The notes beneath the pieces are model-generated. The model worked only from the letters and a program-made list of their open reading frames with translations. It searched no databases and had not been told where the DNA came from. A program made the position numbers and the translations under genes. This document shows positions 25,373 to 33,870 of a stretch of DNA of 64,000 bases, one piece after another; position 1 is the stretch's first letter; every line of letters begins with the position of its first letter. The DNA lies in the NCBI GenBank assembly GCA_900316115.1, contig ONBN01000001.1:1-64000 (forward strand), read 5' to 3'. The stretch comes from an uncultured Eubacteriales bacterium (GTDB lineage Bacteria; Bacillota; Clostridia; Lachnospirales; Lachnospiraceae).

Positions 25373-26152
25373 ATGCTTGCATTAGAGAGACGGAACTTGA
25401 TTTTAACGAAACTACAGGAAGAAAAGCGGGTTGTGGTCAGTGAACTCAGCCAGCTTTACAACGTCTCTGAGGAAACCATACGCCGGGATCTGGATAAGCT
25501 TGAAAAAGAAGGGCTTGCCATCAAAAGCTACGGCGGTGCGGTGATTAATGAGAATGTAAGTATTGATCTGCCTTTTAATATTCGTAAGAATCAGAATGTG
25601 GTAGGCAAACAGAGAATGGCAGAGATCGTAGCTTCCCTGATCCATGAAGGGGAGACGATTTCCATGGATGCCAGTACCACAGATGTATTTATTGCAAAAG
25701 CATTAAAAAGCAAAGAAAAGCTTACGCTTTTAACCAATTCCATGGAGATACTCCTGGAACTGGCAGATGTATCAGGCTGGAACATCATATCCACAGGTGG
25801 AACCATGAAAGAAGGATATCTGGCATTCCTTGGATCAAAGACAGACGAAGCTTTCAGATCCTATTATGTAGATACTACTATTTTTTCCTGCAAGGCGCTG
25901 GATAGGGAAAGAGGGATCATGGAATCCCAGGAAGCCTTTGGCTGTGCCAAGAGAGCAATGATCTATTCAGGAAAGAAGAAGATCCTTGTACTGGACAACG
26001 GGAAATTTGATCAGTCGGCTTTTTGTATAGCTGGTTCTCTTAAAGATGTGGATATTGTAGTGACAGATGTAAGACCTTCAGATGAATGGATGGAGCTTTT
26101 TGATGAATGGGATATAAAGTGCCTGTATCCGTCTTGTGATTCAGAAGAATAA
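25373..26152 (+). CDS. DeoR-family regulator within the BMC operon
   Basis: A 259-residue DeoR/GlpR-type regulator: winged HTH at residues 1-57 (SELSQLYNVSEETIRRDLDK is the recognition unit) and a C-terminal sugar-phosphate isomerase-like sensing domain (GETISMDASTTD near 93, LTNSMEILLEL near 122, GGTMKEGYLAFLG near 144). Such regulators usually bind sugar phosphates and act as repressors. Located between pduT and pduQ, it is the only operon-encoded regulator and may respond to fuculose-1-phosphate or rhamnulose-1-phosphate. The repeats at 17307-17350 are a candidate site. GGAGGC precedes the start. Confidence 0.88.
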   Translation: MLALERRNLILTKLQEEKRVVVSELSQLYNVSEETIRRDLDKLEKEGLAIKSYGGAVINENVSIDLPFNIRKNQNVVGKQRMAEIVASLIHEGETISMDASTTDVFIAKALKSKEKLTLLTNSMEILLELADVSGWNIISTGGTMKEGYLAFLGSKTDEAFRSYYVDTTIFSCKALDRERGIMESQEAFGCAKRAMIYSGKKKILVLDNGKFDQSAFCIAGSLKDVDIVVTDVRPSDEWMELFDEWDIKCLYPSCDSEE

Positions 26153-26165
26153 GGAGCATGTGAGT

Positions 26166-27317
26166 ATGAAGACATTTGAAATGAAAACAGTGATCCATTT
26201 TGGAGATAATTCACTGGAACGACTGAAAGTGATTCCTTATAAGAAAGTATTGATCATTACAGATCCTTTTATTGCAAAAGGAGATATGATCGATCTGATC
26301 ACAGCACCTCTGAAAAGTGGTGGGATCCAGTACGACCTTTTTACAGATGTAGTACCGGATGCACCGGTAGGTAAGATCGCAGAGGGTGTGAAGAAGTTTC
26401 TGGAGTATCAGCCGGAAGCAGTAATTGCAGTAGGCGGTGGTTCTGCCATTGATTCCTCCAAAGCGATCCGTGAATTTGCATTAAAGATCAATAATTATGG
26501 GAAAGTTGGCCTGATCGCCATTCCTACCACAAGTGGTACAGGCTCAGAGGTTACTTCCTTTGCCGTTGTAAATGATACAGATGCACATGTGAAATATCCT
26601 CTTATATCCGACAGCCTTACAGCAGATGAGGCTATTCTGGATGCAGAACTGGTACGCAGTGTGCCTGCTTCTGTGACAGCAGATACAGGGATGGATGTAT
26701 TTACCCATGCTCTGGAGTCTTATGTAAGCACAGACCATAATGAGTTTTCAGCAGCACTGGCTGAGAAGGCGATTGAGATCTGCGGTGTATTTTTACTTAG
26801 GGCTTATCTGGATGGCAATGATATGCATGCCAGACAGAAGATGCATGTGGCCTCCTGCCTTGCAGGGTTGTCCTTTAATACGGCAGGACTTGGGATCACC
26901 CACAGCATGGCACATCAGCTTGGCGCTATGTTTCATATTCCCCATGGAAGGGCAAATGCAATGCTTCTTCCCCATATTGTGGAGTTTAACGCAAATATCA
27001 ACAAACACAGCAAGAGCCAGAAGGAATATCTTCCGGCTGTGAAACGATATTCCAATATCGCACATATACTTGGACTGAGCAATTATAACAAAGTAATGAG
27101 TGTACGCTCTCTTGTGAACTGGATCCAGTTTATGCAAAAAGAGATGAACATACCGTTGACGATTCAGGAAATGAAAACCATCACACCGGATGTTTATTTT
27201 GCTGCTATTGACCGGATGGCAGAAGCAGCTCTTGCAGATGCATGTACAGCGACCAATCCAAGAGTTCCTACCAAAGAGGACATCGTAAAGATTTATACAA
27301 AGCTCTGGTCCTTTTAA
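26166..27317 (+). CDS. pduQ: Iron-containing 1-propanol dehydrogenase
   Basis: About 383 residues, iron-type alcohol dehydrogenase family. The GGGSAIDSSKAI motif (near 91), TTSGTGSEVTSFAV (near 120), and metal-binding histidines in GITHSMAHQLGAMFHIPHG (near 246-264) are intact. PduQ reduces propionaldehyde to 1-propanol and recycles NAD+ for PduP. Related FucO enzymes reduce lactaldehyde, so dual use is possible. ATG 26166 is chosen because AAGGAG lies nine bases before it; the ATG at 26136 overlaps the regulator and adds unrelated residues. Confidence 0.9.
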   Translation: MKTFEMKTVIHFGDNSLERLKVIPYKKVLIITDPFIAKGDMIDLITAPLKSGGIQYDLFTDVVPDAPVGKIAEGVKKFLEYQPEAVIAVGGGSAIDSSKAIREFALKINNYGKVGLIAIPTTSGTGSEVTSFAVVNDTDAHVKYPLISDSLTADEAILDAELVRSVPASVTADTGMDVFTHALESYVSTDHNEFSAALAEKAIEICGVFLLRAYLDGNDMHARQKMHVASCLAGLSFNTAGLGITHSMAHQLGAMFHIPHGRANAMLLPHIVEFNANINKHSKSQKEYLPAVKRYSNIAHILGLSNYNKVMSVRSLVNWIQFMQKEMNIPLTIQEMKTITPDVYFAAIDRMAEAALADACTATNPRVPTKEDIVKIYTKLWSF

Positions 27318-27330
27318 ATGAGAAAGCCGC

Positions 27331-27408
27331 AGGACAGTTATGTAACTGTCCTGTATACATATACAGTTTTATATAACAGCTATACATGTTCCTGTTATGC
27401 GGAAAACA
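27331..27408 (+). promoter_or_regulatory. Paired hairpins between pduQ and pduC
   Basis: AGGACAGTTA and TAACTGTCCT form a perfect 10-bp stem at 27331-27352, and ATAACAG/CTGTTAT form a second near 27373-27398. Neither has a T-run. They separate the shell and accessory part of the operon from the dehydratase genes and could set relative expression or mark an RNA processing site. No good promoter is visible in this 133-base gap. Confidence 0.6.
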
Positions 27409-27450
27409 GGGATTGATCAAAAAGTCTTTTTATTAGAAAAGGTAGATACT

Positions 27451-29115
27451 ATGAAAAGATCAAAAAGAATAGAAACATTAGACAGACGGGCAGTAAATCT
27501 GGATGGATTTATCGATGAATGGCCGGAGATGGGATTTGTGGCAATGCACAGCCCCTATGATCCAAAGCCATCAGTGAAGGTTGAAAACGGAGTGATCACA
27601 GAACTGGATGGAAAGAAAAGAGAAGACTTTGATTTCCTGGATCAGTTTATTGCAGATTATGCGATCCGTGTTGACCGTGCAGAAGCCTCCATGGCAGTTC
27701 CTTCTCTTGAGATTGCACGGAAGATCGTGGATATTTCCGTATCCAGAAAAGAAATCCTTACCATCGTATCCGGGATCACACCTGCAAAAATGACAGAAGT
27801 GATCAATCACCTGAATGTGGTGGAAATGATGATGGGCATGCAGAAAATGCGTGCAAGACGAGTACCTGGCAATCAGGCTCATATTACAAACCTGAAAGAC
27901 GATCCTGTGCAGATCGCAGCAGATGCAGCGGAAGGTGCACTTCGTGGATTCAGGGAAGAAGAGACGACCATGGGTGTGGCAAGATATGCCCCCTTTAATG
28001 CCATAGCCCTTCTGATTGGTTCCCAGGCTGGAAAGAAAGGCGTTCTGACCCAGTGCTCCGCAGAGGAAGCTACGGAACTGGAACTTGGGATCCGTGGATT
28101 TACCACCTATGCAGAGACACTGTCTGTATATGGAACTGAGAAGGTTTTTATTGACGGAGATGATACTCCTTATTCAAAGGCATTTCTTAATTCTGCTTAT
28201 GCATCCAGGGGGCTTAAAGTCAGGTTTACTTCAGGCTCCGGATCTGAAGTGCTGATGGGAAGCAGCGAACAGAAATCCATGCTTTATCTGGAATGCAGAT
28301 GTCTTTATGTGACAAAAGGAGCTGGTTCCCAGGGGATCCAGAATGGATCTGTAAGCTGCATTGGCGTTGCTGCCGGTGTTCCGGCAGGTATTCGTGAAGT
28401 TATGGGAGAAAACCTTGTGGCAGCTCTTCTTGGACTGGAATGTGCTTCCTCCAATGACCAGAGCTTTTCCAATTCAGACATGCGAAGGACAGCAAGAACC
28501 ATGCTTCAGTTTATGCCTGGTACGGATTTCATTTTTTCAGGTTATGCAGCAGAGCCGAATTACGATAATATGTTTGCAGGATCTAACTTTGATGCAGAGG
28601 ATTTTGATGATTACAACGTACTTCAAAGAGATATGCAGGTTGATGGAGGCCTAAGGCCTGTGACCGAGGAAGAAGTGATCCGTGTACGCCGTACAGCCGG
28701 AAAGTCAGTTCAGGCAGTATTCAAATATCTGGGTCTTACTGAGATTACAGATGAGCAGGTAGAAGCTGTTACCTATGCACATGGAAGTAAGGATACACTG
28801 AACAGGGATTCTGCAGCAGACATTATGGCTGCAGATGATTTGATGAAAAGGGGGATCACAGGGATTGATGTGGTGAAAGCCCTTGCAGAAAGCGGATACG
28901 AGGAACTGGCCCAAAGTATCCTGAACATGCTGAAGCAAAGAGTGATCGGCGATTATATGCATACAGCGGCTATCCTGGATGAGCATTTCCAGGTAATGTC
29001 CGGGGTTAATACACCCAATGATTATATGGGACCGGGCACTGGCTATCGGGTAACCGGAGAACGCTGGGAGGAGATCAAAGCGATTCCTCACAGGATCAAT
29101 GTAGATGAATTTTAG
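27451..29115 (+). CDS. pduC: B12-dependent propanediol dehydratase, large subunit
   Basis: 554 residues, the same length as Salmonella PduC. It is the catalytic TIM-barrel subunit that binds adenosylcobalamin and substrate and converts 1,2-propanediol to propionaldehyde by a radical mechanism. Landmarks are the MKRSKRIETLDRRAVNLDGF start, MMGMQKMRARRVPGNQAH near 127, SGSGSEVLMG near 260, and LECASSNDQSFSNSDMRR near 327. This is the coenzyme-B12 family, not the glycyl-radical type. ATG 27451 was chosen for its match to the family N-terminus; the in-frame ATG at 27397 gives 18 unrelated residues. Confidence 0.95.
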   Translation: MKRSKRIETLDRRAVNLDGFIDEWPEMGFVAMHSPYDPKPSVKVENGVITELDGKKREDFDFLDQFIADYAIRVDRAEASMAVPSLEIARKIVDISVSRKEILTIVSGITPAKMTEVINHLNVVEMMMGMQKMRARRVPGNQAHITNLKDDPVQIAADAAEGALRGFREEETTMGVARYAPFNAIALLIGSQAGKKGVLTQCSAEEATELELGIRGFTTYAETLSVYGTEKVFIDGDDTPYSKAFLNSAYASRGLKVRFTSGSGSEVLMGSSEQKSMLYLECRCLYVTKGAGSQGIQNGSVSCIGVAAGVPAGIREVMGENLVAALLGLECASSNDQSFSNSDMRRTARTMLQFMPGTDFIFSGYAAEPNYDNMFAGSNFDAEDFDDYNVLQRDMQVDGGLRPVTEEEVIRVRRTAGKSVQAVFKYLGLTEITDEQVEAVTYAHGSKDTLNRDSAADIMAADDLMKRGITGIDVVKALAESGYEELAQSILNMLKQRVIGDYMHTAAILDEHFQVMSGVNTPNDYMGPGTGYRVTGERWEEIKAIPHRINVDEF

Positions 29116-29126
29116 GAGACTGTGTT

Positions 29127-29819
29127 ATGAAAATTGATGAACAACTGATACGTGCTGTTACTGCAGCAGTAGTGGAACAGTTGCAGAAAAATGGACAGCT
29201 CCACTCAGATACAGTAAGAAATATATCCGAGAAAAAGGAAGAAAATAAGCTTGCCGGAAGAATGCGGATGAAGCCAAAGCATTCTTATGAAGGGGCTGTG
29301 AAGGCTGAAAAGGGTACAGATCCCAAAGAAATTGTGATCGGTGTTGGTGCTGCTTTTCAGACAGAGATCCGATCTACCATCTGTGGGATCCCTTTAGAGC
29401 AGGTACTGCAGAATGTGCAGGCAGGGATCGAGGAAGAAGGGATGGTTTCAAGGGTTGTAAAGGTTCTGGATACTTCAGACGTTGGATTCATGGCTCTTCA
29501 GTCAGCGAAGCTTTCCGGGTCAGGGATCGGCATTGGGATTCAGTCAAAAGGCACCACTGTGATCCATCAGAAGGATCTCTATCCCTTGTCTAATCTGGAA
29601 CTTTTTCCGCAGGCACCGCTTATGACTTTGGATACTTACCGGAAGATCGGCAGAAATGCTGCCAAATATGCGAAGGGTGAGAAGGTAACACCTATTGAAT
29701 GTACCAATGATCCAATGGTACGTGCCAAATATCAGGTAAAGGCAGCCTTGATGCATATTGTAGAGACAGAGCAGCTGGATCCGGAAAAAGGAATGATCAG
29801 CTGGGAGGGAACACGATGA
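29127..29819 (+). CDS. pduD: Propanediol dehydratase, medium subunit
   Basis: A 230-residue beta-type subunit contacting the cobalamin. The first about 20 residues (DEQLIRAVTAAVVEQLQKNG) form the amphipathic targeting helix that brings the dehydratase into the compartment in other Pdu systems. The core begins near residue 65 (EIVIGVGAAFQTEI). It starts 11 bases after pduC and overlaps pduE by four bases (ATGA). Confidence 0.93.
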   Translation: MKIDEQLIRAVTAAVVEQLQKNGQLHSDTVRNISEKKEENKLAGRMRMKPKHSYEGAVKAEKGTDPKEIVIGVGAAFQTEIRSTICGIPLEQVLQNVQAGIEEEGMVSRVVKVLDTSDVGFMALQSAKLSGSGIGIGIQSKGTTVIHQKDLYPLSNLELFPQAPLMTLDTYRKIGRNAAKYAKGEKVTPIECTNDPMVRAKYQVKAALMHIVETEQLDPEKGMISWEGTR

Positions 29820-30211
29820 GCAATTATCCTCTTGGACAGAATGAAGCAGATACCATTACTTCTAAGACAGGGAAAAAGCTGAATGAAATTACTCTTGAAG
29901 AAGTAAAAAAAGGAAATGTAACAGCAGAAGATATTAAGATTTCATCTGAAATGCTGAAACGTCAGGGACAGGTAGCCAAAGAAGCAGACAATCCTCAGAT
30001 GACTGCAAATTTTGAGAGAGCTTCAGAACTGGTAAATGTTCCGGATGATGTGATTTTGAATATGTACAATAAACTGCGTCCTAATCGTTCCTCAAAAAGG
30101 GAACTGGTGCTGATGGCACAGGAGTTGCTGGAAAAATACCAGGCTCCCCATTGTGCAAAGCTTGTTCTGGAAGCAGCAGAAATATATGAAAAAAGGGGAA
30201 TTCTTCTTTGA
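29816..30211 (+). CDS. pduE: Propanediol dehydratase, small subunit (short form)
   Basis: 131 residues; it aligns with Salmonella PduE (173 residues) from that protein's SDYPLANK segment onward and lacks its about 40-residue N-terminal helix and linker. The core is intact (ITLEEVKKGNVTAEDIKIS, NFERASELVNVPDD, LRPNRSSKRELVLMA). In this locus only PduD carries the dehydratase's targeting helix. It overlaps both pduD and pduG by four bases, so the subunits are made in fixed ratio. Confidence 0.92.
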   Translation: MSNYPLGQNEADTITSKTGKKLNEITLEEVKKGNVTAEDIKISSEMLKRQGQVAKEADNPQMTANFERASELVNVPDDVILNMYNKLRPNRSSKRELVLMAQELLEKYQAPHCAKLVLEAAEIYEKRGILL

Positions 30212-32031
30212 AACTGATCGCTGGTGTTGATATAGGAAATTCCACAACTGAAGTATGTATTGGAGCAGTAGAAGATAATGGCAGATTCCGTTTTCTTTCC
30301 AGTGCCTCCAGGATGACAACAGGTACAAAGGGAACTTTGCCTAATGTTCACGGGATCAAGGCTGCTCTTGCAGAGGCTATGGAGCTGATCCATGAGCCTG
30401 TGGAGAGGCTTTCCCTGATCCGGTTAAATGAGGCGGCTCCTGTGATCGGTGATACTGCCATGGAGACCATTACAGAGACGATCATTACAGAATCTTCCAT
30501 GATCGGACATAACCCTTCTACACCGGCAGGTGCAGGAGAGGCAGTAGGCCAGCTGATCTTTCTTGAGAATATCTGGAAGGGAGAGAACGGAGTACCCTAT
30601 ATTGTAGTTGTGTCCAGCAGATTTTCTTACGAGGAGGCAGCTTTACGGTTGAATCAGTTCCTTCCTGAACTGGATATCCGGGGGCTGATCCTTCAGGCAG
30701 ATGAAGCTGTACTTGTAGAAAACAGACTGAACCGTAAGATACCCATTGTGGATGAGGTAAGACATATCACCAGGATCCCGGAAGGAAAGCTGGCAGCCAT
30801 CGAGGTTGCCCTGCCAGGTACATCCGTCAGGATGCTTTCCAATCCTTATGGGATCGCCACTCTTCTCGGGCTGGATGCACAGGAAACCAAGGCCGTCACT
30901 CCGATTGCCAAAAGTCTTGTTGGGAAACGCAGTGCGGTAGTGATCCGTACACCCCATGGAAATATGAGAGAAAATATTCTGCCTGCAGGGGAAATCCATC
31001 TGATGGGAGAGAAGGAGCTGCAGGTAAATATTGATGCAGGAGCCGATATGATCATGGAAGCTGTATCCCAGGCAGGGGAGATCCGGGATATTACAGGTCA
31101 GGATAACACCAATGTGGGAAATATGCTGAAGCGGATCAAGAATGGCATGGCAGAGGTGGCAGGCAGTAAAGGGGAAGAAATAAGGATCACAGATATCCTG
31201 GCTGTGGATACTCTGGCGCCTGTGGAGATCGCAGGATCCCTGGCAGGGGAAACCTGTATGGAGAAAGCGGTAGGTATTGCTGCTATGGTAAAGACCCAGC
31301 ACCTGCCCATGCAGCAGATTGCGGACAGATTAGAGGCAGAGCTTCATGTAAAGGCATCCGTTGCCGGTGTGGAAGCTGTGATGGCTTCCCTTGGTGCAAT
31401 GACAACACCTGGCACCAGGCTTCCACTGGCAATCCTAGATATGGGTGGCGGATCTACAGATGCAGCTGTTCTTGAACCGGATGGTTCTGTACGGACAACC
31501 CATCAGGCTGGCGCAGGAGAACTGGTTTCCATGCTGATTCAGACAGAGCTTGGCCTTGGCAGCCGAGTTACGGCGGAACAGATCAAGAAGTATCCTATGG
31601 GTAAGGTGGAAAGCCTGTTTCACATGCGCCTGGAGAATGGTTCTATGCAGTTCTTTCAGGAGTCTATAGACCCAAGATATTTTGGCCATGTGGTTTTACA
31701 TGCGCCAGGTGAGATGCTGAAGATCGAAGAAGACATTCCTATGGAACGCATTCTGGAGGTACGCAGGGATGCAAAGAAAAAGGTTTTTGTGAGAAATGCG
31801 ATCCGTGCGCTGCGTACAGTAGCACCGGGAAATGATTTAAAGAATATTCCAAATGTAGTTTTGGTTGGCGGTTCTGCAGAGGATTTTGAAATACCGGAGA
31901 TGCTGATGGCAGCTCTTTCGGAATATCGGATCGTCTGTGGAAGAGGAAATATCAGAGGGACAGAAGGACCGAGAAATGCAGTAGCAACAGGACTTTTGCT
32001 GTCCTATCTGGGAGAAGATCATTCCAGATAA
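30208..32031 (+). CDS. pduG: Diol dehydratase reactivase, large subunit
   Basis: A 607-residue ATP-dependent, Hsp70-like reactivating factor that releases damaged cobalamin from inactivated diol dehydratase. Landmarks are IAGVDIGNSTTEVCIG at the N-terminus, a DMGGGSTDAA phosphate motif near residue 411, and GSAEDFEIPEM near 554. The start is TTG at 30208 overlapping the pduE stop (TTGA), which places the conserved N-terminus correctly. Length matches the family (about 605-610). Confidence 0.94.
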   Translation: MKLIAGVDIGNSTTEVCIGAVEDNGRFRFLSSASRMTTGTKGTLPNVHGIKAALAEAMELIHEPVERLSLIRLNEAAPVIGDTAMETITETIITESSMIGHNPSTPAGAGEAVGQLIFLENIWKGENGVPYIVVVSSRFSYEEAALRLNQFLPELDIRGLILQADEAVLVENRLNRKIPIVDEVRHITRIPEGKLAAIEVALPGTSVRMLSNPYGIATLLGLDAQETKAVTPIAKSLVGKRSAVVIRTPHGNMRENILPAGEIHLMGEKELQVNIDAGADMIMEAVSQAGEIRDITGQDNTNVGNMLKRIKNGMAEVAGSKGEEIRITDILAVDTLAPVEIAGSLAGETCMEKAVGIAAMVKTQHLPMQQIADRLEAELHVKASVAGVEAVMASLGAMTTPGTRLPLAILDMGGGSTDAAVLEPDGSVRTTHQAGAGELVSMLIQTELGLGSRVTAEQIKKYPMGKVESLFHMRLENGSMQFFQESIDPRYFGHVVLHAPGEMLKIEEDIPMERILEVRRDAKKKVFVRNAIRALRTVAPGNDLKNIPNVVLVGGSAEDFEIPEMLMAALSEYRIVCGRGNIRGTEGPRNAVATGLLLSYLGEDHSR

Positions 32032-32057
32032 AATAAGAACAGGAAGGAGAAGGGGCA

Positions 32058-32420
32058 ATGGTTGTGAACAGGCCGGAGATCATATTGTATACCTGCAGAC
32101 CGGATGAAGATTATCTGAAAGAAATCTGCGCCGGGATCGAAGAAGAAGGCGTATTGTATCAGGTATGCAGCCGTCAGGGAGATTTGGACACACTGGCTTT
32201 TGAAGCAGCAGCTGCCTCTATGCTGGGCTGTGGGATCGGGATCACAGGCAGTGAGATCGCCATGCAGATGCAGCATCTTCCCAAAGGAAAAAATGTATTT
32301 GAACTGAACTGCCCCAGATTCTGGCAGTGCCGTAATCTGGGAGCCAACAGTGCAAGGGCTGTAAAGAAAATGCCCTTTAAATCTGTAATAGCCGGAAAAA
32401 TGGAGGAATCACTGTTATGA
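32058..32420 (+). CDS. pduH: Diol dehydratase reactivase, small subunit
   Basis: A 120-residue partner of PduG with the fold of the dehydratase medium subunit: it swaps in for PduD during reactivation. It has the ILYTCRPDEDYLKEICAGIEEEG and CGIGITGSEIAMQMQHLP segments typical of the family. AAGGAG precedes the ATG. It overlaps pduO by four bases. Confidence 0.9.
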   Translation: MVVNRPEIILYTCRPDEDYLKEICAGIEEEGVLYQVCSRQGDLDTLAFEAAAASMLGCGIGITGSEIAMQMQHLPKGKNVFELNCPRFWQCRNLGANSARAVKKMPFKSVIAGKMEESLL

Positions 32421-33475
32421 ATATTTATACGAAAGGCGGAGACAAAGGGACAACAAGTCTGGTACATACAAAAAATGTGTCAAAGTCAGATGACAGGATT
32501 CAGCTGGTTGGAACTATTGATGAATTGACAAGCCATATTGGTTTGGTAAAATCCATGTTAAAGGATCCGGATACTATACAGAATCTTGAAAAAATTCAGT
32601 CTACGCTGATCACCTTGATGGCCGGGATTGCAGATCCGTATAAAAGGGATTACCGGATCGATGATGAAGAAACCAGTTTCCTGGAATCAGAAATCGACAG
32701 GATGGAAGCCTTGTTTGACAGACCTAAGAAGTTTATTCTTCCAGGCGCCTGCAGACTGTCTGCCCAGATAGACGTGGCACGTACTGTGGCAAGGCGTTCT
32801 GAACGGGCATTGGCTGTTGTAAGTGTGAAATTCGGGGCTGACAATGGCGCAAAGAAATATATGAACCGTCTGGCAGATTATCTTTATGTTTTGGCCAGAT
32901 ATATGGATGCAAGAGAAACTGGTCAGATCATAGGCTGTGGATCAAAAAGAGCAGTATCCGGGGATACGGAAAATCTGAAGAACGAAAGGGATGCTATGGA
33001 AAAGCAGGAAATGCCGGTAAGTGAAGCTGTAATACAGGAAGTTTTAAAAAGAATGGGGATACAGGGAAGGATCACTTTGGACAGTGCCAAAAGGCTGATC
33101 GAAGCAATAGAGCAGGAGGCGCAGCGCAGGGGAAAGAAGGCTGTGATCGCAGTCTGTGGCCCTGACGGGAATCCCATTGCTGTCCATGTGATGGATGGTG
33201 CATTTCTTGTAAGCTTTGATGCAGCTGTCAAGAAAGCGTATACATCTGTAGCTGTTAAGATGACAACTATGGAGCTTTCCGCATTGGCTCAGCCGGGAGG
33301 GACTTTCTATGGCTTGGATAAGATGGACAATGGAAAGATCGTGATCTTTGGAGGCGGCGTACCCCTGAAAGTGGGAGATACCATTATCGGAGGGCTGGGT
33401 GTCAGTGGCGGCACAGGAGAAGAAGACCACTCTCTGGCAGAGTACGGACAAAGCATTTTGAATCAGATATTATGA
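32417..33475 (+). CDS. pduO: ATP:cob(I)alamin adenosyltransferase fused to a heme-binding-type domain
   Basis: A 352-residue two-domain PduO. Residues about 1-185 are the PduO-type adenosyltransferase (YTKGGDKGTTSL at the N-terminus, ARTVARRSERAL near 121) that makes adenosylcobalamin from cob(I)alamin and ATP. Residues about 215-352 are a GlcG/HbpS (DUF336) domain, heme-binding in some relatives. Between them, about 195-215 (PVSEAVIQEVLKRMGI), is a helix closely resembling the encapsulation peptides of the other enzymes in this operon. This is the last gene before a terminator at 33494. Confidence 0.92.
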   Translation: MNIYTKGGDKGTTSLVHTKNVSKSDDRIQLVGTIDELTSHIGLVKSMLKDPDTIQNLEKIQSTLITLMAGIADPYKRDYRIDDEETSFLESEIDRMEALFDRPKKFILPGACRLSAQIDVARTVARRSERALAVVSVKFGADNGAKKYMNRLADYLYVLARYMDARETGQIIGCGSKRAVSGDTENLKNERDAMEKQEMPVSEAVIQEVLKRMGIQGRITLDSAKRLIEAIEQEAQRRGKKAVIAVCGPDGNPIAVHVMDGAFLVSFDAAVKKAYTSVAVKMTTMELSALAQPGGTFYGLDKMDNGKIVIFGGGVPLKVGDTIIGGLGVSGGTGEEDHSLAEYGQSILNQIL

Positions 33476-33493
33476 TAAATTCCTATATTTCAG

Positions 33494-33561
33494 AAAAAGA
33501 CATTTTGCTTTATGGAAGAACAGGTTTTTTCAACTGTTTTTTGGAGAAGATGTCTTTTTTT
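33494..33561 (+). terminator. Terminator of the BMC operon
   Basis: AAAAAGACAT (33494-33503) and ATGTCTTTTT (33550-33559) pair, with an inner AACAG/CTGTT hairpin, and T follows. The remaining gene-free stretch to 33823 shows no convincing gene. Confidence 0.7.
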
Positions 33562-33823
33562 GTTGGAAGCAAAAACAGGGTAGATATAAACGTCCTACAT
33601 ACTTTCGGTGAAATATATCTTTATGTGGGAAAAACAGACAGGATCAGAAGGGAAAACAGGTACAACCTGTCAGATTATGGAAAATGAAAGGGTTTTCTTT
33701 TGGTTGTATTCTTGTGGCGGCTTTGATAGAATGTTGGAAACGAAAGAGGGAAAGAAGTAAAAAATCATATCTGCTGTCAGTTCTGAACAGCGAAGAATCT
33801 CCCATCTTTTTATTTTTTTGTCT

Positions 33824-33869
33824 AAAAACCGGAAGCCTGGCTGATATACAGATAAGACTTCCGGTTTTG
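33824..33869. terminator. Bidirectional terminator before the AraC gene end
   Basis: AAAACCGGAAG and CTTCCGGTTTT form the stem; T-runs lie on both strands. It ends the - strand AraC gene and backs up the BMC operon terminator. Confidence 0.82.
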
Positions 33870-33870
33870 T

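Noticed and set aside
27451..29115. Possibility that the dehydratase is the glycyl-radical type
   Set aside because: Sequence landmarks and the presence of PduD, PduE, PduG, PduH and PduO show the coenzyme-B12 type; no glycyl-radical motif or activase gene is present.
33472..33687. A 71-codon frame overlapping the pduO stop as ATGA
   Set aside because: It has no ribosome site, no recognisable domain, and runs through the hairpin that looks like the operon terminator (33494-33561).
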